Assembly: GCA_028693775.1 (NCBI GenBank)
Contig: JAQUUS010000061.1
Span: 1-7,903, forward strand
DNA: 7,903 nt
Direction of reading: 5' to 3'
Source of the DNA: Alphaproteobacteria bacterium
GTDB lineage: Bacteria; Pseudomonadota; Alphaproteobacteria; UBA9219
The position numbers were made by a program, and so were the translations under genes. The notes beneath the pieces are model-generated. The model saw nothing but the letters and a program-made list of their open reading frames with translations, did no database searches and was not told where the DNA came from. This document shows positions 1 to 6,134 of this stretch, in pieces. Position 1 is the first letter of the stretch. Every line of letters starts with the position of its first letter.

Positions 1-1403
1 GTGAGCGACGCGCCGTCGCGTTCGAGAACGAAGACGCCTGCGCATTGGCCGTCTACGTTGCAGCCTTTGTATTCGCACAGGCGGAACGGCTTGGTGGCGA
101 GGATGTATTCGGACATGAACGCATCCAGCACCGCTTGCGAGCCGACGGCCTGCTGGGTCCGGTCGGCGATCTTTTGGACAACCTGGCCGAACTCGGCTTG
201 CATGGATTTAGGCAGCGAGAAGCCGTGATCCTCTTCGAGCACATAGGCGACCCCGCCCTTGCCGGACTGGCTGTTGATGCGGATGATCGGTTCGTATTCG
301 CGCCCGACGTCTGCCGGATCGATGGGGAGATAGGGAACCTCCCATGCCGCCGAACCTTCGCGCGCGCGCAGGCCTTTGCGGATCGCATCCTGATGCGAGC
401 CGGAAAACGCCGTGAACACAAGCTCGCCCGCATACGGATGCCTCGGATGCACAGGGAGCTTGTTGCACTGTTCGACAACCTTGACGATCTCGCGGATGTT
501 CGAAAAATCGAGGCCGGGATCGAGCCCTTGCGAATACATATTGAGCGCGAGGGTCACGAGATCCGCATTGCCGGTGCGCTCGCCGTTTCCGAACAGCGTT
601 CCTTCGACGCGCTCGGCGCCCGCGAGGAGCGCAAGCTCTGTGGCCGCGACCGCAGTGCCCCGGTCGTTGTGCGCGTGGACGCTGAGGATGATGTTTTCGC
701 GCCCCCGAACCTTGCGCAGAAAATATTCGATCTGGTCGGCGTAGACGTTGGGCGTCGCCATTTCGACCGTGGAGGGCAGGTTTACGATGGCGCGGCGCTG
801 AGGCGTGGACTTCCAGACATCGAGGACCGCTTCCACAACCTCGATCGCGAAATCAAGCTCGGTGCCCGTGAAGCTTTCGGGCGAGTATTCGAGGGTCCAT
901 TCGGTTTGAGGGTATTTTTTGACGTTCTCGGCAATCCGCGACGCACCGGCAACCGCTAGCGCGATAATCTCTTCGGGCGATTTCTGGAAAACGACGCGGC
1001 GCTGGACGGGCGAGGTCGAATTGTACAAATGCATGACGACCTTCGGCGCACCCTGCACCGCTTCGAACGTTTTGTCGATGAACTCTTCGCGCGCGGGGGT
1101 CAGGACTTGCAATGCCGTTTTTTGGGCGCGGCCCGTTTCGATGAGTTCGCGCGTGAAGTCATAATCGGTTTGGGAGGCCGAGGGAAAGCTCACCTCGATT
1201 TCCTTGAACCCGCACTGCACGAGCATGTCGAAAAACCGCAGCTTCTTTTTGGCGTCCATCGGGTCGATCAACGCCTGATTGCCGTCGCGCAGATCTACGG
1301 CGCACCACAGGGGCGCTTTCGTTATGACCCGCGACGGCCATTGGCGGTCGGAAAGACGGATGGGGGGAAAGGGAGTGTATTTTTCGGCCGGGTTCTTTTT
1401 CAT
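1..1403 (-). CDS. leuA: 2-isopropylmalate synthase, class 2 (C-terminus beyond the window)
   Basis: Condenses acetyl-CoA with 2-ketoisovalerate to 2-isopropylmalate, the first committed step of leucine synthesis in the cytoplasm. I translated the minus strand from the ATG at 1403: 467 codons stay open to the window edge. The N-terminus has the class-2 pattern: WPSR..TKAP (res 22-31), then DLRDGNQALIDPM (37-49), the first HMGL-like signature with metal and catalytic residues R39/D40. The second signature SVHAHNDRGTAVAA (241-254) supplies H243 and H245, and GNGERTGN (272-279) ends in metal-ligand-type N279. Class-2 LeuA is usually about 550-570 residues, so roughly 90-100 residues, including most of the regulatory LeuA-dimer domain, lie outside. 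The Shine-Dalgarno before the start is weak; a GGAG lies about 23 bases away, inside a hairpin. It is the second minus-strand gene after folK, 215 bases downstream, with its own likely regulatory leader. Identity is very secure. Confidence 0.96.
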   Translation of the reverse strand, partial: MKKNPAEKYTPFPPIRLSDRQWPSRVITKAPLWCAVDLRDGNQALIDPMDAKKKLRFFDMLVQCGFKEIEVSFPSASQTDYDFTRELIETGRAQKTALQVLTPAREEFIDKTFEAVQGAPKVVMHLYNSTSPVQRRVVFQKSPEEIIALAVAGASRIAENVKKYPQTEWTLEYSPESFTGTELDFAIEVVEAVLDVWKSTPQRRAIVNLPSTVEMATPNVYADQIEYFLRKVRGRENIILSVHAHNDRGTAVAATELALLAGAERVEGTLFGNGERTGNADLVTLALNMYSQGLDPGLDFSNIREIVKVVEQCNKLPVHPRHPYAGELVFTAFSGSHQDAIRKGLRAREGSAAWEVPYLPIDPADVGREYEPIIRINSQSGKGGVAYVLEEDHGFSLPKSMQAEFGQVVQKIADRTQQAVGSQAVLDAFMSEYILATKPFRLCEYKGCNVDGQCAGVFVLERDGASL

Positions 1404-1419
1404 GCTTGCCGCTTTCGAT

Positions 1420-1441
1420 AAAAGCTCTCCGCCTGGGCGGA
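1420..1441 (-). terminator. Terminator-like hairpin before leuA (possible attenuator)
   Basis: On the minus strand TCCGCC (1441-1436) and GGCGGA (1433-1428) pair perfectly around a 2-base CA loop. GAGC and then four T's (1423-1420) follow, about 16 bases before the leuA ATG. The 3' arm GGCGGAG (1433-1427) can instead pair over 7 bp with an upstream CTCCGCC (1470-1464), so two mutually exclusive structures compete for it. The U run is short and set 4 bases off the stem, so a leaky terminator is the best reading. Confidence 0.4.
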
Positions 1442-1478
1442 ATGGTTTGTATGGTTTTGGTCGGGCGGAGGGGATGTG

Positions 1479-1495
1479 TGCGCGCTAGGCGCGCA
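1479..1495 (-). promoter_or_regulatory. Hairpin over the leader stop codon (possible pause hairpin)
   Basis: On the minus strand TGCGCGC and GCGCGCA form a perfect 7-bp stem with a 3-base loop. The TAG stop of the leader frame lies at the loop, directly after the Leu codons. This is where the 1:2 pause hairpin of an attenuator would sit. The stem is real in the sequence; the role is inferred. Confidence 0.4.
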
Positions 1496-1556
1496 GCAGC
1501 AGGGCTTGCCCGGCTTTAAGGCGTTGGGAAGGGATATATGCGGCTCTCGTTTGCAT
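1485..1556 (-). CDS. Possible leu leader peptide (23 aa, three consecutive Leu codons)
   Basis: A short minus-strand frame from the ATG at 1556 to the TAG at 1487-1485 encodes 23 residues ending in QALLLRA. The three Leu codons are all CTG and sit just before the stop, in front of leuA. In proteobacterial attenuators, leader peptides rich in the end-product amino acid couple ribosome stalling to terminator formation. The position, the codon run and the two hairpins that follow (1479-1495 and 1428-1441) fit that plan. Against it, there is no recognisable Shine-Dalgarno before the ATG, one triple-Leu run can arise by chance in GC-rich DNA, and no promoter is evident. Another Leu codon (CTT) occurs at residue 13. 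Treat as a candidate regulatory ORF. Confidence 0.4.
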   Translation of the reverse strand: MQTRAAYIPSQRLKAGQALLLRA

Positions 1557-1618
1557 AGGCAAAGGGTACGAAATCGCGGGGATCGCGGTCAAGGACGATT
1601 ATGTTCCAGAAAAACATT

Positions 1619-3553
1619 CTACTTGGGGGCCGGGCGGCATCGCTGGCGCGCACGAAAATCGAGGAGCGTTTCGTTCTCGCGGATAAGCGCGTCGGACAGT
1701 TCGGCTTTTTGCGCGGGATAGGCTTTTTCCATTCGGGCCAAAAACGCCGCGTAGTCGGGTTGCTCCTTGTTGAGACAGGCCTGAGACCATTCGGCCATTT
1801 TGCCCGCGCCCTCGAAGCCAATCGCGCCCACCAGATAGGCTGCAAGCGGCGATCCGGGAATGTCCCAGTCGCGGATGGGCCGGTCGTCGCGATCCACAAG
1901 GACGTTGAGCACGGCAAGTCCCTCTTCGTCGAACGGCTCGCTGGCAGGGATGGATACAGGAAGGATCAGGCGGCTCATGCATTGGCGCAGCGATTTCTCT
2001 CCGTCCGGATCGCGGACGGCGAACAAGGCTTCGACAAACGAGGCAGAGGCGAGCTTCGCTTTTAAATACTTTTGCGCAAGATCGACGTTTTGGCGCGTTT
2101 TGGCGGCTTTTTCGGCAAGCTCGGCGTCGGACGGAACGCCTTTGAAGCCATGGAAAACGCGGGCCGGGTCGAGATGCGAGGACAGAAAATCCAGATTGCG
2201 CTGGAGCATTTCCCTGAATGTGCGCGGCGTATAGTCGGGCTCGAGCAGCAAGGGGCCGCTTTCGGGCGCAAGCTGCCATGTGTTGGAGATAAACAGCCGC
2301 AGCCCCTCTTCCATGGACCCAACGCCGCAAAAAGCCTCGACATCGCGGTTCGAATGCCATGCCGCCGCCTGCACCGCGATTTGGGACTCGCGCACAGTGA
2401 GGCCAACGCCGTTCAGGCGTTCGTAGAGCGCGTCGAAAACTTGCGGCGCACGAAACGGGATTGTCGCTTCGATCCCGGCGGCGATTGCCGCCAGCGATTT
2501 CGCTTCCGGCTCCGATAGCTCTTTTCCGGCGCTGAGCAGCCTGGCGCAGGACAGCGCGCTGAGAAATTCGTTCAGGCCGGGCCTCACCTCTTCTCCGGGT
2601 TTGACGCCGAAAACGTCGCACACAATTCTGGCCGCGCGCGACGGCTCGGCGGAAACGTTCGCATAAACCCCGGACTGTAGATCGACGCCGAGCGTGACGT
2701 CGTTTTTGATGCTTTCGGCAAGGTCGGGCAGAAGCCGGTCGTCGACGCCGATGTAAACGAAATCATGGCACCAGCCTGCAACCGTGAGCACGGATTCAAT
2801 CCATTTGGCTTCGCTCGCGTTTAGCTGCGCCTCTTCGGACAAGGCTTTTATGTCGCGCCCGGGGCTCAGCGCCATGTCGCGGCCATGATCGAGGCCGTGA
2901 TAGATGCGGTTTCGGTTGAGATACGCCTTGATGCCCGATGTGAAAACTTTTCCGCCGTTTTCGGAAAAGCCGAGAGTGGCGCAGGCGTCTTGAACGCAAT
3001 CGTAGACAAGGGCCGTTTGGGCCGCTTTGGCTTGCGGCGCATCTGCCGCGTCGGCAAGAAGCGGGCCGAGACAGACCGGACGCTCGGTTTCGAGTTTTTG
3101 CAGCATCTCCGTTACGCTCAGGCCGAGCACGGGGTGCTTGAAATCGGGAAGGATGTGCGAGAGAGGACGCAGGACGAACTCGCGCTCCTGCACGCGGATA
3201 TGGGGAATGTCGAGATCCTGCGTTTTGACGATTTGATCGCCGCAAAAAAGAATGTCGATATCGATCACGCGCGGGCCATAGCGGAACGTCGGGCGGCGGC
3301 CAATGTCGTGCTCCAGACGCTTGACGACGGACAGAAGCGCTTCGGGCGAAAGTTTCGTTTTTCCGCAAAAAACCGCATTCAAAAATGCGGGCTGGTCGGT
3401 GACCAGCATCGGCGCGGTTTCGTAGACAGGGGAAACGTCGATGACGGTCATGTAGTCAGCCATGCCGCAGATGGCCGCTTTCAGGTTCGACAGGCGGTCG
3501 TCGAGGTTGGAGCCGATGGCGAGGACGACAAGTGTTTCTTCTTCGTCTTTCAT
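1619..3553 (-). CDS. folK: HPPK fused to an HD-type phosphohydrolase-like domain
   Basis: Residues 8-150 are a complete 6-hydroxymethyl-7,8-dihydropterin pyrophosphokinase, which transfers pyrophosphate from ATP to the pterin in folate synthesis. Visible motifs are GSNLDDR (14-20), SPVYETAP (41-48), QPAFLN (54-59), E81, and the HPPK signature RYGPRVIDIDIL (91-102) with R95, D98 and D100 matching E. coli R92, D95 and D97. IPH..VQER (116-124) supplies H118 and R124. HPPK alone is about 160 residues; this protein has 644. After a linker (about 155-180) comes an all-helical region with YHGLDHGRDM (218-227) and CHDFVYIG (262-269), the H...H and HD metal-binding pattern of HD hydrolases (COG4339 and cyclic-nucleotide PDE style). 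AAWHSNRD (397-404) and a helical stretch to about 515 follow. Residues 520-644 are unrecognised. No signal peptide is seen. The start at 3553 leaves a normal HPPK N-terminus, with only a weak GGA as ribosome site. The gene is divergent from purM. The kinase call is firm, the HD call good, and the hydrolase substrate unknown. Confidence 0.92.
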   Translation of the reverse strand: MKDEEETLVVLAIGSNLDDRLSNLKAAICGMADYMTVIDVSPVYETAPMLVTDQPAFLNAVFCGKTKLSPEALLSVVKRLEHDIGRRPTFRYGPRVIDIDILFCGDQIVKTQDLDIPHIRVQEREFVLRPLSHILPDFKHPVLGLSVTEMLQKLETERPVCLGPLLADAADAPQAKAAQTALVYDCVQDACATLGFSENGGKVFTSGIKAYLNRNRIYHGLDHGRDMALSPGRDIKALSEEAQLNASEAKWIESVLTVAGWCHDFVYIGVDDRLLPDLAESIKNDVTLGVDLQSGVYANVSAEPSRAARIVCDVFGVKPGEEVRPGLNEFLSALSCARLLSAGKELSEPEAKSLAAIAAGIEATIPFRAPQVFDALYERLNGVGLTVRESQIAVQAAAWHSNRDVEAFCGVGSMEEGLRLFISNTWQLAPESGPLLLEPDYTPRTFREMLQRNLDFLSSHLDPARVFHGFKGVPSDAELAEKAAKTRQNVDLAQKYLKAKLASASFVEALFAVRDPDGEKSLRQCMSRLILPVSIPASEPFDEEGLAVLNVLVDRDDRPIRDWDIPGSPLAAYLVGAIGFEGAGKMAEWSQACLNKEQPDYAAFLARMEKAYPAQKAELSDALIRENETLLDFRARQRCRPAPK

Positions 3554-3612
3554 GCGTCCATAATGAAGCTGAAAGGGAAGAAAACAAGATTAATTTACAG
3601 TCGTCTCGACGG

Positions 3613-3630
3613 GCCTTTCGGCCGGAAGGC
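3613..3630. repeat. Dyad in the folK/purM divergent spacer
   Basis: GCCTT (3613-3617) and AAGGC (3626-3630) flank the palindrome CGGCCG (3619-3624), giving an 18-base near-perfect dyad in the 146-base spacer between the divergent folK and purM starts. It could be an operator serving both genes or an RNA hairpin in the purM leader. No regulator family is recognised for it. Confidence 0.35.
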
Positions 3631-3641
3631 TTATAAACGCG

Positions 3642-3670
3642 TTGTTTTTGCGCCCGTCTTCCATTATAGG
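3642..3670 (+). promoter_or_regulatory. Candidate sigma-70-type promoter of purM
   Basis: TTGTTT (3642-3647) and TATAGG (3665-3670) are 17 bases apart, the ideal spacing, and would start a transcript about 24 bases before the purM ATG. The -35 matches consensus at 3 of 6 positions and the -10 at 4 of 6. An alternative -10, TATAAA (3632-3637), lacks a good -35. Moderate to weak prediction. Confidence 0.35.
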
Positions 3671-3699
3671 CCTTGAAGGCGACCTTACTGGAGAAACCG

Positions 3700-4830
3700 A
3701 TGGCTGAAACGATCACCTACAAACAATCCGGCGTGGATTACGACGTCTTGGACGCCTTCAAGCGGCTGTGCCAAAAAACCGCAGCGAACACGCAGTCCGC
3801 CTATCTGAAAGATGTGGGCGGCGGCGTTCTGGGAGAGAGCCGGGGCGAAAGCTCGTTTGTGATCGATATGGGCTCGGTTTATATCGCGCACGTCGACGAA
3901 GGGCTGGGAACCAAGAACCTCGTCGCCGACGCCATGGAACAGGCCATGGGGAAAGCTTACTATCCAGCCATCGGCATCGACACGGTTGCCACCATCGTGA
4001 ACGATGTGATTTCGTGCGGAGCCCTGCCCGTCAATATCAATATGCATCTCGCCGTGGGCAGGTCCGAATGGTTTCAGAACACCAAACGCTTTGAGGGACT
4101 CGTTGCAGGCTTCGCCGAAGGCTGCAAGGACGCAGGGGCCGCCTGGGGCGGCGGGGAAACGCCTATTCTGACGGGCATCGTTGAAGGAGACTCCGCCGTG
4201 ATCGCGGGCTCTTGCATGGGGATGATCGCAGACAAAAAGAATTATGTGAAAGGCGACATCGACGCGGGCGACCAGATTGTTTTTATCGCCAGCAACGGGC
4301 CGCACGCCAACGGCATTTCGCTGTGCCGCCGCATTGCCGACAAGCTGCCGAAGGGATATTTGACGGATCTCGGAAACGGGGAAACCTTTGGCGACTATAT
4401 TTTGCGGCCTTCGAAAATTTATGCGGGCCTGCTGCGCGATCTTCAGAACAAGAACATCGCGATCAAGTATATCTCGAATATCACGGGGCACGGCTGGCGC
4501 AAGCTTATGCGCAACAGAGGGGCCTTCAAATATACGGTTCTCGAGTGCGGCAAGCGCGACGCCTTTTATGACTTTCTGGTTTCGGGCGGATGGATGTCTT
4601 TGGAAGACGCCTACGGGACCTTCAACATGGGCGCGGGTTGCGCGTTTTTTGTGAAGGCCGGCGATGTGGATGGCGTTCTGGCCAGCGCGAAAGCTACGGG
4701 CCATGTGGCGTGGCATGCAGGCCGTGTCGAGCAAAGCGAGGGGGCCGGGCCTTCGGTCGTTATTGAGCCGCTCGGAATTACCTTCGGCTCGGACTCGATG
4801 GCTTTGCGGGCCGAAAACGAAGCGCCTTAA
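3700..4830 (+). CDS. purM: Phosphoribosylformylglycinamidine cyclo-ligase (AIR synthase), variant clade
   Basis: AIR synthase closes the imidazole ring of FGAM with ATP to give AIR, the fifth step of de novo purine synthesis. The 376-residue product shows the PurM layout: YKQSGVDYD (7-15), EGLGTKN (67-73), IGIDTVATIVND (91-102), GGGETP (150-155), SNGPHANGISL (198-208, with H202), LRPSKIYA (235-242) and YGTFNMGAGCAFFV near the C-terminus. The ATG at 3700 is chosen because GGAG (3690-3693) lies 6 bases upstream and the protein then begins as PurM proteins do; an upstream TTG at 3673 has no support. Differences from E. coli PurM (about 345 aa) are marked. The TDGVGTK loop reads DEGLGTK, GGETAEMPG reads GGETPILTG, and LTGGGFWENIPR reads ITGHGWRKLMR. 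These look like a coherent subfamily rather than decay. It is a single gene, with no purN beside it, and divergent from folK. Family assignment is firm; exact equivalence to canonical PurM is likely but unproven. Confidence 0.9.
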   Translation: MAETITYKQSGVDYDVLDAFKRLCQKTAANTQSAYLKDVGGGVLGESRGESSFVIDMGSVYIAHVDEGLGTKNLVADAMEQAMGKAYYPAIGIDTVATIVNDVISCGALPVNINMHLAVGRSEWFQNTKRFEGLVAGFAEGCKDAGAAWGGGETPILTGIVEGDSAVIAGSCMGMIADKKNYVKGDIDAGDQIVFIASNGPHANGISLCRRIADKLPKGYLTDLGNGETFGDYILRPSKIYAGLLRDLQNKNIAIKYISNITGHGWRKLMRNRGAFKYTVLECGKRDAFYDFLVSGGWMSLEDAYGTFNMGAGCAFFVKAGDVDGVLASAKATGHVAWHAGRVEQSEGAGPSVVIEPLGITFGSDSMALRAENEAP

Positions 4831-4853
4831 GGCTTTCGTCCCCGCGCTTTTTT
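4820..4853 (+). terminator. Possible rho-independent terminator of purM
   Basis: AAGCGC (4820-4825) pairs with GCGCTT (4844-4849) across an 18-base loop that itself contains GCC-TTAA-GGC, and the downstream arm runs into six T's (4848-4853). The upstream arm overlaps the last codons and stop of purM. The loop is long, so strength is uncertain. Confidence 0.4.
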
Positions 4854-4987
4854 GACATTTTGAAAAATTAACCCTCTTTTTGTTCGCTCCGTCGCGATAC
4901 GGGATTTTTCCTGTTGAGTTTCGCGTCCCGGATATGCTTTAACTCGAGCATTCTTAAGGCGTTTTTTAACCCGCGCGAGTGACCATT

Positions 4988-5986
4988 ATGACTGCAGAAT
5001 TAACGGAGCACAAAGAGCCCACCCTTCTCTGGAAAACGGAATGCGCTCTTCAGCGCTCGCGGCTTAACTGCGACCCCCATGCGGATTGCACCGACCTTGT
5101 CTCCTGCGCGAAAGAACTTGCGGAAATCTGGGAAAAGAAGAGCGGCATGGATCAGCCCTTCAAGCTCGCGATGGATGAACTTGCTCTTTACCCCGGGGCT
5201 GCTGAGAAAATGATCGATATTTTGACAACCGTTTCTCTGTCTTCGCATTACGGCCAGAACGACGAGCTTAAACGTCATTTTTCGAAGCTGCTGCCGAAAC
5301 AACTCGGCCTGCTCGCAGAAAAAGATCCCGTTTTGGCAAATCAGCGGGCTTTGTATATTTTCGACAAGTCGTCATATGGATTTTTCTTGAACGCTTGCGT
5401 CGCTTTCGTTTTCAATAACACGGACGCCGTGGCCAAGACCGATCCCGCTCAGGCGTTGAAAGACGTTACGCATGTCTATAAGCGGCTCGCGTTCCATACC
5501 GATATGGATTTGATTAACAAAGGGCTTTCGAACATTCTGGAGCTCGCGCCCATCGTTGCACAAAAAAACAAAAAACAGGCGCTTTCCAGCCTTGTCTATG
5601 CCGCCAATTTTCCGGCGCCTTTTCCACAAAAGTTTCATATGGCCTATGCGGCAAACATTCTTCGCATGATCGATCCGGAGGAAATCGAGGCTTCGGGCAA
5701 TCCGGCTTATAAAGAAAAAGCCTTGAAGGGCATCGACACCGCCCTCGCGCTTGGCGACAAAAACGACGATCTTTTGCTGATCGCTCAGGCCAAAAAATAT
5801 GCGTTGCAGGACCCAAGCACGGCCCCCATGTCGGAGCGGACCATTCAGGATTTTTTGTGGCGGCTTGAGCATTCCTGCCCGGCGACGCCCGCATCAGAAG
5901 CCAACGCCAACATGCCGGAACGGAAAAACTCCGCCCTGAGAAACGGTATTAAGCACATCAAGGCTTTCTTTGGCCTTGGGCTATAG
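4988..5986 (+). CDS. Hypothetical all-helical protein
   Basis: I do not recognise this family. The 332-residue product looks soluble and alpha-helical throughout, with evenly spaced Leu/Ala helices. Examples are KDVTHVYKRLAF and KGLSNILELAPIVAQ, then a run through FHMAYAANILRMI to the end of the helical core. This suggests a helical-repeat (TPR- or HEAT-like) scaffold, but no repeat consensus can be stated. Four Cys fall in the first quarter, two in a CDPHADC pattern. No signal peptide, transmembrane segment or catalytic motif is seen. The last 25 residues are basic then hydrophobic (KHIKAFFGLGL) and could form a membrane-touching amphipathic helix. The ATG at 4988 is preferred because GAGTGA lies just upstream; an in-frame GTG at 4979 lacks any ribosome site. 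It stands alone, 157 bases after purM and 148 before the next gene. Base usage is more AT-rich than in purM. Coding status is secure; function unknown. Confidence 0.8.
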   Translation: MTAELTEHKEPTLLWKTECALQRSRLNCDPHADCTDLVSCAKELAEIWEKKSGMDQPFKLAMDELALYPGAAEKMIDILTTVSLSSHYGQNDELKRHFSKLLPKQLGLLAEKDPVLANQRALYIFDKSSYGFFLNACVAFVFNNTDAVAKTDPAQALKDVTHVYKRLAFHTDMDLINKGLSNILELAPIVAQKNKKQALSSLVYAANFPAPFPQKFHMAYAANILRMIDPEEIEASGNPAYKEKALKGIDTALALGDKNDDLLLIAQAKKYALQDPSTAPMSERTIQDFLWRLEHSCPATPASEANANMPERKNSALRNGIKHIKAFFGLGL

Positions 5987-6032
5987 AGCGTCTGAACGAA
6001 AAGCATTAATAAAATCAGCGCGCGCAGCACAA

Positions 6033-6058
6033 CGCGAAAGCATTGTTTTATTTTCGCG
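6033..6058. repeat. Hairpin in the 5987-6134 spacer
   Basis: CGCGAAA (6033-6039) and TTTCGCG (6052-6058) form a perfect 7-bp stem around a 12-base loop, between the helical orphan gene and the AAA-like gene. No T run follows, so it is either a weak terminator, an operator dyad or an mRNA structure. Just downstream, TATATT (6075-6080) and CATAAT (6101-6106) are -10-like, but neither has a good -35. Confidence 0.35.
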
Positions 6059-6134
6059 ACCGCTTGAACGGGTGTATATTTCTGCATCTGTTTTTTAAGA
6101 CATAATTAGCGACTTTTTCCATTCGAGGCCGAAA

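Noticed and set aside
45..959. Plus-strand ORF of 304 codons opposite leuA
   Set aside because: It is antisense to a fully recognisable LeuA reading frame and shows no family motif; long antisense frames are expected in GC-rich genes.
1599..2621. Minus-strand ORF of 340 codons inside the folK fusion
   Set aside because: Arg/Ala/Pro-rich out-of-frame translation of the HD region, while the main frame carries the conserved motifs.
3685..4734. Minus-strand ORF of 349 codons opposite purM
   Set aside because: Shadow of the purM frame; no motif and no ribosome site.
4852..4857. Perfect TTGACA after purM
   Set aside because: No -10-like hexamer at 16-18 bases downstream (the region reads TCTTTT).
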